In this document: positions 43,840 through 54,433 of the stretch, one piece after another
How positions within the stretch are numbered: the first letter of the stretch is position 1
Layout: every line of letters starts with the position of its first letter
NCBI RefSeq assembly: GCF_000775915.1
Contig: NZ_BBLT01000005.1
Span: forward strand, 186,001-250,000
Direction: 5' to 3'
DNA from: Sporocytophaga myxococcoides
GTDB taxonomy: Bacteria > Bacteroidota > Bacteroidia > Cytophagales > Cytophagaceae
Length of the DNA: 64,000 nt
The notes under the pieces: model-generated
What the model was told of the DNA's origin: nothing
Seen by the model: the letters and a program-made list of their open reading frames with translations, nothing else
Databases searched by the model: none
Translations under genes and position numbers: made by a program

Positions 43840-44685
43840 TTAAATATATTTTCCATGTTCCGGGATGGCAATACTATCAAACTCTTGTACCAGTTTTTCC
43901 AGGCCATTGGTCAATTCATTGCCTTCCATTGTAGTGCCATGTCCTGTTATTACAACTTGAGGATGAAGGGCTTCAAGTTTTTTGACAGAGTCCCATGCAG
44001 CTTTCCAGTCTATTGTTAAATATCTCGGGGGGCCATTTACTTCCGCCTTTTGTGTAATCACTTTATATAGAGAATCCTGTCTTACAGTAACAAAAGCATC
44101 TCCGGCAATCAGAAATTTGTCTTTCTGACGATAGAAGGAAACATGTCCGGGGGAATGACCTGGAGTATGTATCCATTGCCATCCTGCCATTCCTGGCACT
44201 GAATGGTCGGTAGGCAGCGGCTTGAGTACACCTTTAATATTGATTGGTTCAATTGGATACATAAACGAAACCTTAGCCAGTAAACCACCATCTACAGTCG
44301 GATCAGGAGCAGGATAACTTTTCTCTCCTGTCAGATATGGAAATTCAAGGGGATGGGCATAAACCGGAACATTCCATTCCTTGATGAGTTCTACCACACC
44401 TCCGACATGATCGAAATGTCCATGAGTTAAAAGAATTGCAGATGGTTTACGGTTTTCACCAAACCTTTCTTTGACTGCTGATAAGACAACTGAAGATGAA
44501 TTAGGCATTCCTGTATCAATCAGCACCCTGTCCTTTTCTTTCGATGACCCGTACAGAATAAAATTCACAATTTGATCCGTATAGTAATAAATATCTTCAC
44601 TGACAGCCCGGCCTTTTCCGCTTGATACGGATGTTACAGGGATGGACTTGTTATCCTTGCTCTGATGCATTTGTTCATTTTTCAT
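43840..44685 (-). CDS. MBL-fold metallo-hydrolase
   Basis: 281 aa, cytoplasmic. Zinc-binding motif LLTHGHFDHVGGVVEL, a second His in WIHTPGHSPGHVSFY, Asp in FLIAGDAFVT and a last His in VVITGHGTTMEG: a complete metallo-beta-lactamase-fold di-metal site. Glyoxalase II- or lactonase-like reactions are possible; the exact substrate cannot be assigned. Confidence 0.88.
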   Translation of the reverse strand: MKNEQMHQSKDNKSIPVTSVSSGKGRAVSEDIYYYTDQIVNFILYGSSKEKDRVLIDTGMPNSSSVVLSAVKERFGENRKPSAILLTHGHFDHVGGVVELIKEWNVPVYAHPLEFPYLTGEKSYPAPDPTVDGGLLAKVSFMYPIEPINIKGVLKPLPTDHSVPGMAGWQWIHTPGHSPGHVSFYRQKDKFLIAGDAFVTVRQDSLYKVITQKAEVNGPPRYLTIDWKAAWDSVKKLEALHPQVVITGHGTTMEGNELTNGLEKLVQEFDSIAIPEHGKYI

Positions 44686-44866
44686 AATTTGTAGAGGGTA
44701 TCAATGGTTAACATCAGATTGTACTAAAGGTTTTTTAAAAAAAGTCTCTTATCTTTTCTTTTAATTATTCGTTTTTTGAGGTTGTGCACGCTTTAAATAA
44801 GGTCCAATTCCTTACTAGTTCAAGTCTTGTAAATTCAGATTAAAGCATTATGAATTTCATCAATGG

Positions 44867-45902
44867 TTAATTGTTTTTCCTCTTTCTCTCTTCTTTTTCT
44901 TTTTTAATCCGTTGACGCACTCCATCATCTATACCTCTTCCTGATTCCATGGGAGTATAAAGAGTTCCTGTGGTATCTTTAGCAGGAGGTGCAAAACGAA
45001 TTTGATATTTATGAGAATAATTTGCAGATAACTTTTCTGTAAAATGAGGAGCTAAGTGATGAAAGAAGTAAGAAGTCTTTGCCTTAGGGCCTAGAGGAAT
45101 CTCTTTTCTTGGATGAAAATAAGACCAGATCATAACATCTACAACCAGATTAGGATTGTCCATAGCTTTCATACGTGGTGTACCTCCGCTATAATTTGCG
45201 GCATGTCCCCACCATGGAGTATCTGCAGCCCATGGTTCAATAGTGGTGACTTTTATATTCTTATATCCTGCAAGGCGCAATTCCTGATTAATAACCTCTC
45301 CCAAACTTCTTACGCCGGCCTTTGAAGCTGAATAAGACCCCTGGTAGGCTAGTGGTACTTCACTGTCTATTGATCCTGTATTGATAAGGATACCATGTCT
45401 CTGAACTCTGAAGAGCTTCATAACTTCCGTAGATTACTCCTTTCAGATTTACATCGATGACTCTCATTTGATCCTTTATGGGGATATCCCAGAAAGTTCC
45501 TATTGCCCCAACTCCTGCATTGTTTATCCATGCATCTATATATCCATATCTTTTTAATGTAGTATCAGCCAATCTTTGTATATCTTCATATTTGCTTACA
45601 TCAGTGGTTACAACAAGGACAGAGCCTCCTGCAAGTTTTATTTTAGCTGCAATCTCTTCAAGCAGATCTGCTCTTCGAGCAGCAAGCACTACATTTGCCT
45701 TATATTCTCCGAGTTTAAGAGCTACTCCTTGTCCAAAACCACTGCTGGTACCCGTTATGACAAATGTTTTTCCCTGAAGTTTCTTTTTTTCAGCATTAGA
45801 TATTTTATGGGAACAACACATGGTAAAAAAAATAATAACTAGAAGAAATGCGGTTAGGGCCCGGGTTTTTAGCTTTGTTGGGAAAGTCATATTAATCGTC
45901 AA
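44867..45902 (-). pseudogene. SDR-family oxidoreductase gene with a frameshift
   Basis: The 5' frame encodes a hydrophobic N-terminus with a Cys-Cys pair (FFTMCCSHK, possibly a lipoprotein signal), VITGTSSGFGQGVALKLGEY, DAWINNAGVGAIGTFW and GVIYGSYEAL, then loses register. The 3' frame continues KLFRVQRHGILINTGSIDSE, YSASKAGVRSL (catalytic Tyr/Lys) and the C-terminus. The join falls at AAGCTCTT in the coding strand. Restoring a second copy of that 8-mer gives SYEALKLFRVQRHG, as expected for this subgroup, so an 8-base slippage deletion is the simplest cause. Rossmann fold and active site are now on separate frames. Confidence 0.75.
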
Positions 45903-46033
45903 GGTGAAGTGATTAAATTGGACAACATAACCTAGAGAATGGATAAAAGTTAAAGCCTGTTTATTTCAAGTTCAGATTTGAACTTTTGGATGGGGGGAAT
46001 TTAAAATTTTAATTATAAAGTTTTAAAAAGAAG

Positions 46034-46066
46034 AATAGTAGCCATATAAAACGGCTACTATTTTAA
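46034..46066 (-). terminator. Terminator of the small membrane protein gene
   Basis: AATAGTAGCC pairs with GGCTACTATT around a 9-base loop. T-rich sequence lies on both sides, so it could serve both strands. Confidence 0.6.
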
Positions 46067-46113
46067 TTCAATTAGGTAATCTTATATTAGTTAAGATTGT
46101 TCTATCTGTGAAA

Positions 46114-46389
46114 TTACTCATGCCCGTGAGTCTTTACGAGTTTATTATATACTCCGAAGAGCAAGAACGGTGCAGCCCATTGCCCCACAAACAAAGCATC
46201 TTTTTCCCTTCTGTTTAGTTTTAGTGTTAACGATGCTGCCATAGAGCCTATAGCTGCCCATAAATACACATCTGAAGGTAACTTAGCCGTTTGCGTTTCA
46301 ATAAACTTGGCTATTTTTCCCTCTCTGAAATCTTCACTATTGATTTTAGTTTTGATATCATTTATAAATGTTCCAACGCTTTCCATCAT
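46114..46389 (-). CDS. Small hypothetical membrane-associated protein
   Basis: 91 aa. The N-terminal half is polar and helical (VGTFINDIKTKINSEDFREG), followed by two short hydrophobic stretches (VYLWAAIGSMAASLTLKL; ALFVGQWAAPFLLFGVY). It resembles small Bacteroidota stress/hypothetical membrane proteins but no named family is certain. A terminator follows. The 312-base gap upstream shows no other feature. Confidence 0.6.
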   Translation of the reverse strand: MMESVGTFINDIKTKINSEDFREGKIAKFIETQTAKLPSDVYLWAAIGSMAASLTLKLNRREKDALFVGQWAAPFLLFGVYNKLVKTHGHE

Positions 46390-46701
46390 TTCATAAGTTT
46401 TTCTTTTATGAAAACAGAGGCTGAGAAACCATTGTTCCTTGAACTCATTTGGTGTGTTTAGATGAGGTGAAATTGTCTGATTTTCAGTTAAGTTAAAGGA
46501 GGTTTAATGTTTTAAACCAATTTATAATTTTAAACGGAGGTCATAATAGGATAAGGAAAGTATAGCTGAGATAGTTATAGGAAATGGAGTTACATTGAAT
46601 CCCTGCAGCTTTTAATTATATTTACATTTGTAAGAGATAGATGAGTTTAAATAATTTTCATTCTTCTGACTTAGGGACTTCTGCGTTTAAAAAAAAATTA
46701 C

Positions 46702-47943
46702 ATGATCATAAAGAAATTACTTGCTCCGCTAGTAAACAATAAGATTTTAAAAGAAGCCGAGCATTGCTATATAGCTTCTGCTGCTATCTCAGAGCCAGCT
46801 TTTGATCTTCTGATGAGCAATTTAGCCCCTCGCTGCAATGTAGATATTGTTACAGGACTTGATCTGCCCACTCATCCTAATGTGCTTTGGAAAATCCTGA
46901 AACAATATCCTGGTCGTGTTACCCTTAGAATTTTTAGCAGAAATTATTTTCATTCCAATCTATATATTTTTGATTTGCCTTTCAGGAAAAGGATAGCTTT
47001 TGTTGGCTCCGGAAGCCTTACTATAGGAGGGCTTAAAGATCATGAAGAGCTTTCTTATAAAGTAGATGTAGAAAGAAATGTTGAAGACTTAAAAGCCTGG
47101 TTCAGATCTTATTTTGACTTTGGACAAGATCTTTCTGAGAAAATTATTAAGGAATATGAAATGCTGTATCCTTCAATAGTGGCAAGGGATAATGCCACGA
47201 AGGAAGACATAAAACAATTGACAGATGTCATAACCGGCCGCTTTAGCCTTACTGGTATTAATTTTTCCAAACAATTCTTTAAAGCAGAAGATTATGCAAC
47301 ACTTGATAACAGTAAAGCTGCTTTAAATACGCAGTTGGTACACCATGAAAGAGTCATGCTGAAGAATAAATTGCTGGAGCTGCATGAACAGTTAAGACCT
47401 TATCTGCATAAACTTAAGCTTTATGAAAATGATGATGCTGAACAAATCGTAAGCAGCCTTAATCCTGTGTTTCATTATGAAAATAAAGTAAAGACTATGT
47501 GGCTTGTTTATGGAAGAAGTAAAAAAGAGCTTGAAGAATATAAAGCCACGCTTACTGACCTCTTAAACATTCAGTTAATGCTGAAGTCGCAGGAATTCGG
47601 GATTTACTTATCGTTAGGAAAACCCAATAGTGAGACTCAAGATCGTGAGTATTTCAGGAAGGAAATGAATAGTGAAGAGTATAGGAAAAAATTCTATGAT
47701 CTGTTAAAGGGGTTGAGTAAAGATTACTGGATTGAAGTAGCAGGAGAGAAGAAGCCGGTAGACTCATTTGCGGATGAACAAGCATTATGGAATTATACCA
47801 ATGCGGATCATATACAGTATCATTTTATCATAGGCAGGACCTATGTTCCCAATGATCAGGATATAGCTGCTGATCAGATTGTATCGACCATTCAAAAGGA
47901 GATTGATAAATTAATTCATCTGTACAGATTAATGAAAGTGTAG
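46702..47943 (+). CDS. PLD-like protein with an altered HKD motif
   Basis: 413 aa, soluble. The N-terminal 150 residues look like a phospholipase-D-superfamily nuclease domain: EAEHCYIASAAISEPAFDLL, VDIVTGLDLPTHP, NYFHSNLYIFD and AFVGSGSLTIGGLKDHEELS. In the usual HxKxxxxD motif the Lys is Asn here (HSNLYIFD), so activity is doubtful or changed. The remainder is helical (VMLKNKLLELHEQLRPYLHK) with a C-terminal domain of unknown type. One HKD half per chain implies a dimer, as in BfiI-like nucleases. Stand-alone gene with its own terminator. Confidence 0.65.
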   Translation: MIIKKLLAPLVNNKILKEAEHCYIASAAISEPAFDLLMSNLAPRCNVDIVTGLDLPTHPNVLWKILKQYPGRVTLRIFSRNYFHSNLYIFDLPFRKRIAFVGSGSLTIGGLKDHEELSYKVDVERNVEDLKAWFRSYFDFGQDLSEKIIKEYEMLYPSIVARDNATKEDIKQLTDVITGRFSLTGINFSKQFFKAEDYATLDNSKAALNTQLVHHERVMLKNKLLELHEQLRPYLHKLKLYENDDAEQIVSSLNPVFHYENKVKTMWLVYGRSKKELEEYKATLTDLLNIQLMLKSQEFGIYLSLGKPNSETQDREYFRKEMNSEEYRKKFYDLLKGLSKDYWIEVAGEKKPVDSFADEQALWNYTNADHIQYHFIIGRTYVPNDQDIAADQIVSTIQKEIDKLIHLYRLMKV

Positions 47944-47970
47944 AGACGCCATGCTTGGCGTCTCTTTTTA
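47942..47970 (+). terminator. Terminator after the PLD-like gene
   Basis: AGAGACGCCA-TGCT-TGGCGTCTCT then TTTTA. The first base of the stem lies in the stop codon. A related hairpin (AGAGACGCC-TGCAT-GGCGTCTCT) is at 62782-62804, so this is also a dispersed repeat. Confidence 0.8.
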
Positions 47971-48159
47971 TACCCGGACAGAATCAGGTGTTTAGGGTAT
48001 ATTTGTTTTTAATGTTCTTTATTTTCAATGGTATCTGATATGCTTGTTGATAAATATGGATACTTTTTTTTAACAAACAGTGTAAGATTTCGTAAAATTG
48101 TAAAGGAAAGTTATCTATTTTGAAATAATGTTCTTTTTAATATAATATTTTGATAAGCA

Positions 48160-51100
48160 ATGCGTATCGTATTTAAGTTACTTTTATCTTTATTTCTATT
48201 ATTTTTTATTATCTCTAATGTCAAATCTCAGTGTTTATCGGGAACATATGTTATTGATAAAAATGCTGATAAATACAAATCAATAGGTGAAGCTTTAGAT
48301 AGTTTAACCGCCAGAGGTATTTGTGGTAATGTTACATTCAGGATTGCGCCTGGAATATATCGGGAACAAGTTATTTTTCCTAAGATCAATGGTGCTGGAA
48401 TAGATAAGAGGATAACCTTTACCTCTTTGACAGGATTGGTATATGATGTTATACTTGAGTACCCTTCTTCCTCTTCGGATGTAAACAATTACGTTTTAGC
48501 CTTTAATGAAGGTAGTTTTTACACGCTGAATAAATTAACGATCAATAGAACAGGCAGTCAGCTATATTCACAAGTTATCCTACTTGGTAACAACAGTAGC
48601 AATAACAAGTTCTCTAATAACCAGATAAGTAATGAGCTCGTCAATTCGAATGAAAGGTCATCTTTGGTTTATTCAGATGTCTCCCTGGATACAGCTAATA
48701 CATTTTCCGGAAATACATTTACAAAAGGATCTTATGGGATATTTTTATATGGAGAAACAGGCTTTGAATCCTCTAATGTTATAGAAAAGAATACATTTGA
48801 GGGTCAGGGAACAGCGGGAATTTATATGAGTTACCAGGATTCTCCTGAGATAAAGGGAAATATCTGGAAGAATTCAAGTCAGTCAACCGGTTATAGCTGC
48901 ATATCGCTTTCGAATTGCAAAGGCAAAATAAATATTACAGGAAATGAAATTAAAAATTTGGGGTATAATGAAATTCGTGGGAGTGGATTTAAATTATTTA
49001 ACTGTATAGGTTCAGATAATGCATTAATAGCAAATAATATCATTGTAGTATATGGCAATTCTGGATCTGGAGCTCTTTATCTAAGAAACAGTTCTGGTAT
49101 AAAAGTTATTAACAACACTCTTTCTTCTGGTAACATCACGATTTACCTTGAAAATGCCAATCAGATTAAATTACTTAACAACATCATAAAAAGTGATGGA
49201 TACTGTCTGATCTTAGAATCAAATTCTTCTTTATCACAATCAGATTATAATGCATTCTATTCCTCCGGTGGGATTTCCAGAGGAGGGACATTTAATCATA
49301 CTACCCTGGATAGTTGGAGAAAGGGGACCAATCATGATGCACATTCAAAATCTGTTTATCCTTCGTTTTACAGTAAAACTAATTTAAGAATTTTTAATGA
49401 CGTAGATCTTTATAATGCTGGATTATATGACCCACAGATTAATATAGATATTGATGGCGATCTAAGATCCAATCCTCCTGATATAGGGGCAGATGAATTT
49501 GAATTGTACCCTAACAGCGCCTCAATCTATAAAGTAATATCTCCCATACTTTCAGTTTGCCAAGGGCCGAATACTTTAAAGTTAGTAATCAGAAATCAAG
49601 GTTCATCTGATCTGACTAAACTAACAATTGATTGCATCAAAAATAAACAAGTATTTAACTCTTATAACTGGTCAGGCAATCTTAAGACTGGTGAAAAAGA
49701 TACTGTGAAAATCGAAGCTGTCAATTTTAAAAAGGATTCTGTATATGAAATACAATTTAAAATAAAGCAACCCAATGAAGTCTCAGATCCTTATGTGTTG
49801 GACGATTCAACCATTGCGACTAATATCTATACTAAAATGGAAGGTATATACAGGATTGGAGGTCTTAAGCCTGATTATGCCAATTTTACAGCAGCAATAA
49901 ACGATTTGACTTTAAGGGGAGTATGCGGACCGGTAATATTTAAAGTCAGAAATCAATTATATAAGGAGAAATTAAAGATCACAAAAATTGCAGGAGTCTC
50001 AAAAATCAACACGATTGTATTCGAGCCAGAAAGTAGTACTCCCGATGTTTCAATAGTTTATGAAATGCCAAGCTCTTCTTATGATCCTATTGGTTATGTG
50101 GTTGCAATGGAAAATGTTTCCTTTGTCACATTTAAGAATGTAAAATTTACTTCTCTCACTTTTGTTACAAATGCTAGTGCTCCTATAGTAAATTTATACC
50201 AGTGTAAGAATATAAAGTTTATCAATAATCATTTTGAAGGGAAATTCTCAACGATATTTTCAGATGGAAAATACTGTGATTCTATATTTATCGAAAATAA
50301 TATTTTTGACAAAGGAACCAAGGTGATTGGTTTCAGAGATTATGGTAAGCTTTTGGTGATTAAAGGAAATACATTTAGAGATATGACAGAAAGAGCTATT
50401 GAAATTATTACTGCAAGTTCTGTAAAAATTATTAATAATACCTTTATATCCAATACAACAAGTGATGCTGTTTATCTTTCCCGATTAACGGACACAGGCT
50501 TTGTTCAGAGTAATATCTTTCAATTACCTAAATCATATACTGGTTTAACGATGTACTATTGCAGTGGCATAGGTTATATCACCAATAATTATATCAATTT
50601 AACTACAGGGATTGGGATAGAGTTAAGTAATTCTCCTGGCAAGAAAATTTATCATAACACAATAAAGGTAAATTCTGATGGGCCTAATCATTACGCATTG
50701 AGAGTGTACTCTAGTTCTTTCGGTGAGATTAAGAATAATATCTTGATCAATAACGGTAAAGGACGAGCTTTTTCCTTCTTCGGTTCAGGTTTTGAATCCG
50801 ATTATAATGCTTTTTATAGTGGAGGGGTAAATCTGGTGAATGATTACACAAGTCTTACTTCTTATATCAGTAAAGAAAGAAGAGACTCCAACTCTGTCTA
50901 TTATATACAGGATTTTATTTCATCCGATGATTTTCACTTATCCAAAAGCTCTTCTTTGATTGATAAAGGAGTATTTATTAAGGAGGTTATTAAGGACCTC
51001 GATGGAGAACCAAGGCTGAACTCTCCTGATATAGGAGCTGATGAAGCTAATTCCGTTCATAAAGATGTTGCTATCATTTCTTTAAACAAGGGAAAACAAA

Positions 51101-54099
51101 ACTGTAATGATCATCCCAGGGTGGTGGCAGAATTAAAGAATATGAGTAGTGATACTTTGTATAGCTATACTATCCAGTGGGAGGTTGATGATGAATTGCA
51201 AAAACCATTTGCCGGAAAAGAAAATATTGCTCCTGGTGAGTCAAAACAAGTTGTGTTAGGGGAATTCTTATTTAAATATTATAAGCCATATAAATTAAAA
51301 GCATGGGTTAATAGTAGTTCGGATTCAGAACCGTTGAACGATACAATTACAATTCCTTCCTTTGCATCAGCGATGGGCGGTGTATATACTGTTGGTGGTG
51401 ATAATCCTGATTTTAAAAGTATCCATGATGCGGTAGAAGCATTAGCTGCGATGGGAGTATGTAGCCCTGTTAAAATTCTGCTAAGAGATGGAATTTATGA
51501 TGAACTTCTTTATTCAAAGGAATACAATAAATATACGATTTCCATCCCAGAAATTCCGGGAGCCTCAGCACTTAATACGATTTTAATAGAATCTGAAAGT
51601 CAAGATACCAGCAAGGTAAAAATTATATGTACCTCCAGGGCTGGCACAATTCTTTGTAATGGAGTTGATTATATTACTTTTAGCCACTTATCTATCATCA
51701 ATGATTATGATCCGAATCTACCATATACTATAAATATTCAATCTGGATCTGATCATGTTAGTTTCAGAAACAACAGAATCAGTAATGGGATAGCTGCTAT
51801 GTCAGGAATGATTAAAGCTCTTCTTGTGGAGGGTAATTATATTACCTCAAAAGGCATTGATTTAGTAGCCAATGAAAATGTATATATTCGTGGGTGTGTT
51901 ATCAGGGATAATTTTTTTAAGGGAATTGATAATTATGGAGTCCATGCAATATATAATGAGAATTTATTGATTGAGAATAACATCTTTGAAACGGGTAACC
52001 TATTCTCTCCCACTTATTATTTTAGACATGGAGTGATGTTAGATAGATGCAAAGGAGATATACAAATTAAGAACAACCAATTCAGATTCATTAAAGATTT
52101 AAATGGAACGCCTTCATACGGGCTATATATCATAGGCTGTAACGGAACACAATCAAAACCGATTTTAGTAGCAAATAATTTCCTTTTGTTAAATCCCCCC
52201 AATAAACATTTAACTGATTTTTATATAGGAATTTATAGTGTTCAGTCATCCTATATAAGTTATATTCATAATACAGTCTTCAATAATAAGCTGGAGTCAT
52301 ACGCTACCAATACCCAAACCTCCTGCGTATTTGCATACGGAAAGGAAGTAAAATTTCTAAACAATATTTTTGTTAACTATAACCCGGGATATTGTTATGA
52401 GTGGATTGGAAAAGAAGATGTTGAATCTGATTATAATTTGTTCTACAATAAAGACTATGAAATAGTAAAAGAATACTCAGATTTTAACAAATGGCAGTCA
52501 AAGGGAATGGATCAACACTCAATTGTTGGAGAGCCAAAATTTGCTTTTCAATCGGTATCTTCTTCAAACCAAACAGATTTGCATTTAGATCCTTCTGTCA
52601 GTAACCCCTATCGTTCTGCATTATATATCCCGGAACTTGATAAAGATATTGATGGCGATTCAAGAAATCTTTTAAGACCGCTCTTTGGTGCAGATGAGTA
52701 TATTCCTGTAATTACTAATGGTAATACCAATCTTGCATCAGCAAGGATAACTGAAGTCGTTACAGATAAAAATCTGTGTACTGGTTTGAAAAGGCTGGTA
52801 GCAAAGCTATTGAATACTTCCAATGATACAATCAATCATGCTATCATACAATTAGTAATTAACGATACTTTAACTGCGGAGAAAACCTGGAACGGTCTTG
52901 TGCTTCCGAATGATTATATGGGAGTGGAGTTAGGAACATTTAATTTCCCTAATGGGGGAGCATATGAAGTAGATGCAAGTCTGAAAGAGGTGAACCATAA
53001 CCTGTATACCGATACTCAGAAATATAAGCATACATTTGATATTGTTATTAACTCTGTTCCAGCCTTTACCTACTTTTCAGAGGGTAAAGGTGGTAAAATA
53101 AATTTCCTTAATAATTCTACCGGAGCCAATGTATATGAATGGGATTTTGGAGATGGTAAAACATCTTCAGAAGCAGCTCCACAACATACCTATGATGTTA
53201 AAGGTATTTATGTTGTGAAATTAACAGCCACAGGCTCCTGTACCAGTAATACATTCACTGATACAGTTTATGTTGATAAAAATCCTGATCTGAATCCTGT
53301 TTCTATCTCCTATACATCGAACTGTCTTGTAGGAAGAAATCTTGGTGTAGTAGTTCAAAATTTAAGTCCGGAAACTATTGGTTTCTTTATTATCAATTGG
53401 TCAATTGACGGAATACTTCAAGCTCCAATTTCTAATAATTCAAGTATAATAGGTCCTTTGGGTGCCACTATTATTCCATTGAATACTGATAACATTACCA
53501 AATCAAGCCATGTATTTAAAATCTGGACTAGTTCTCCTAATTTTCAGTTAGATGGAAACATTACAAATGATACATTGGAACGGATTGTTTATACTCAGTT
53601 TTCTCCTCAGGCAGATTTTACTTATAGTCATATAGGAAATAATGCCATAAGCTTTAATAACACTTCAACAGGAAGTACTTATTATTCCTGGGATTTTGGA
53701 GATAATACCTCAAGTTCGACCGCCAATCCTATCCATACCTTTTCCGGTCAACAAGTTACTTATATTGTAAAATTAATAGCAAGTAATTCCTGTGGCACAT
53801 CTATGGTATCCAAAGAGATTTCAATTGTCCCTAATGATATAATTGATGAAATTCATTCCAAGGGCGTATTATATCCGATTCCATCCAATGGAGTCGTTTA
53901 CTATAACAATGAGGAAGCTATCAATACTAAGGTTGAAATATCTATTACTACTTCATATGGTGAGAGGGTTCAGACCGAGAGTCTTGTGTTAACGGGAAAA
54001 CCTTTAATGTTTGATTTAAGTAATCAACCTTCTGGGATATATTTCCTTCATGTTAGAATGAAAGAAAAAAATATGACGTATAAAATAGTAAAGTATTAA
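48160..54099 (+). CDS. Giant T9SS-exported beta-helix/PKD surface protein
   Basis: 1979 aa. After a signal peptide (to about VKSQ) come three homologous modules beginning near residues 25, 560 and 1070. Each opens with G.Y.IGG..PDF.SI..A...L...GVCGPV.F....G.Y.E, continues with Asn-rich right-handed beta-helix coils (NNTF, NNIF, GNTF turns) and closes with DIDGD.R...PDIGADE, then a CARDB-like sandwich. Two PKD domains (WDFGDGKTSSEAAPQHTY at about 1650; WDFGDNTSSSTANPIHTF at about 1840) and a type A T9SS domain (YPIPSNGVVYYN to the basic end) follow. Likely a surface adhesin or polysaccharide-binding or -degrading protein; no catalytic residues could be assigned. Confidence 0.88.
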   Translation: MRIVFKLLLSLFLLFFIISNVKSQCLSGTYVIDKNADKYKSIGEALDSLTARGICGNVTFRIAPGIYREQVIFPKINGAGIDKRITFTSLTGLVYDVILEYPSSSSDVNNYVLAFNEGSFYTLNKLTINRTGSQLYSQVILLGNNSSNNKFSNNQISNELVNSNERSSLVYSDVSLDTANTFSGNTFTKGSYGIFLYGETGFESSNVIEKNTFEGQGTAGIYMSYQDSPEIKGNIWKNSSQSTGYSCISLSNCKGKINITGNEIKNLGYNEIRGSGFKLFNCIGSDNALIANNIIVVYGNSGSGALYLRNSSGIKVINNTLSSGNITIYLENANQIKLLNNIIKSDGYCLILESNSSLSQSDYNAFYSSGGISRGGTFNHTTLDSWRKGTNHDAHSKSVYPSFYSKTNLRIFNDVDLYNAGLYDPQINIDIDGDLRSNPPDIGADEFELYPNSASIYKVISPILSVCQGPNTLKLVIRNQGSSDLTKLTIDCIKNKQVFNSYNWSGNLKTGEKDTVKIEAVNFKKDSVYEIQFKIKQPNEVSDPYVLDDSTIATNIYTKMEGIYRIGGLKPDYANFTAAINDLTLRGVCGPVIFKVRNQLYKEKLKITKIAGVSKINTIVFEPESSTPDVSIVYEMPSSSYDPIGYVVAMENVSFVTFKNVKFTSLTFVTNASAPIVNLYQCKNIKFINNHFEGKFSTIFSDGKYCDSIFIENNIFDKGTKVIGFRDYGKLLVIKGNTFRDMTERAIEIITASSVKIINNTFISNTTSDAVYLSRLTDTGFVQSNIFQLPKSYTGLTMYYCSGIGYITNNYINLTTGIGIELSNSPGKKIYHNTIKVNSDGPNHYALRVYSSSFGEIKNNILINNGKGRAFSFFGSGFESDYNAFYSGGVNLVNDYTSLTSYISKERRDSNSVYYIQDFISSDDFHLSKSSSLIDKGVFIKEVIKDLDGEPRLNSPDIGADEANSVHKDVAIISLNKGKQNCNDHPRVVAELKNMSSDTLYSYTIQWEVDDELQKPFAGKENIAPGESKQVVLGEFLFKYYKPYKLKAWVNSSSDSEPLNDTITIPSFASAMGGVYTVGGDNPDFKSIHDAVEALAAMGVCSPVKILLRDGIYDELLYSKEYNKYTISIPEIPGASALNTILIESESQDTSKVKIICTSRAGTILCNGVDYITFSHLSIINDYDPNLPYTINIQSGSDHVSFRNNRISNGIAAMSGMIKALLVEGNYITSKGIDLVANENVYIRGCVIRDNFFKGIDNYGVHAIYNENLLIENNIFETGNLFSPTYYFRHGVMLDRCKGDIQIKNNQFRFIKDLNGTPSYGLYIIGCNGTQSKPILVANNFLLLNPPNKHLTDFYIGIYSVQSSYISYIHNTVFNNKLESYATNTQTSCVFAYGKEVKFLNNIFVNYNPGYCYEWIGKEDVESDYNLFYNKDYEIVKEYSDFNKWQSKGMDQHSIVGEPKFAFQSVSSSNQTDLHLDPSVSNPYRSALYIPELDKDIDGDSRNLLRPLFGADEYIPVITNGNTNLASARITEVVTDKNLCTGLKRLVAKLLNTSNDTINHAIIQLVINDTLTAEKTWNGLVLPNDYMGVELGTFNFPNGGAYEVDASLKEVNHNLYTDTQKYKHTFDIVINSVPAFTYFSEGKGGKINFLNNSTGANVYEWDFGDGKTSSEAAPQHTYDVKGIYVVKLTATGSCTSNTFTDTVYVDKNPDLNPVSISYTSNCLVGRNLGVVVQNLSPETIGFFIINWSIDGILQAPISNNSSIIGPLGATIIPLNTDNITKSSHVFKIWTSSPNFQLDGNITNDTLERIVYTQFSPQADFTYSHIGNNAISFNNTSTGSTYYSWDFGDNTSSSTANPIHTFSGQQVTYIVKLIASNSCGTSMVSKEISIVPNDIIDEIHSKGVLYPIPSNGVVYYNNEEAINTKVEISITTSYGERVQTESLVLTGKPLMFDLSNQPSGIYFLHVRMKEKNMTYKIVKY

Positions 54100-54182
54100 A
54101 TTGATAGAACTCCTGGTGATTGTAGGAATTTAAAATAAAGCGGTACTTATATATATAAATATTAATCTTTAAATATTGAATT

Positions 54183-54234
54183 ATACTCTGTATCATGGAA
54201 ACGTAACGTTTGACGTCTTTATGATACAGAGTAT
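54183..54234. repeat. Nested inverted repeat downstream of the giant gene
   Basis: Perfect 14-bp arms ATACTCTGTATCAT and ATGATACAGAGTAT enclose 24 bases that contain a second palindrome, AAACGT-A-ACGTTT. No T tract follows. It lies 84 bases after the stop of the giant gene, in a gap of 334 bases with no other feature. Confidence 0.7.
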
Positions 54235-54433
54235 GCAATAGCTTCTTTAGATTTTTATAGTATCCTGATGAGCTATAGATCCATTAAGAAAGATCAAACC
54301 AGCTGTTTCAAATAAGATATGAACTTTGGTTTTATTGGTCCGTATTTATCCTGAAGTCTTTGATGTATACTTTACTTACTCTCATTTTTTGCCTATATTT
54401 AAATGAAGCTCAAAATAATCTATTCGGCATTTT

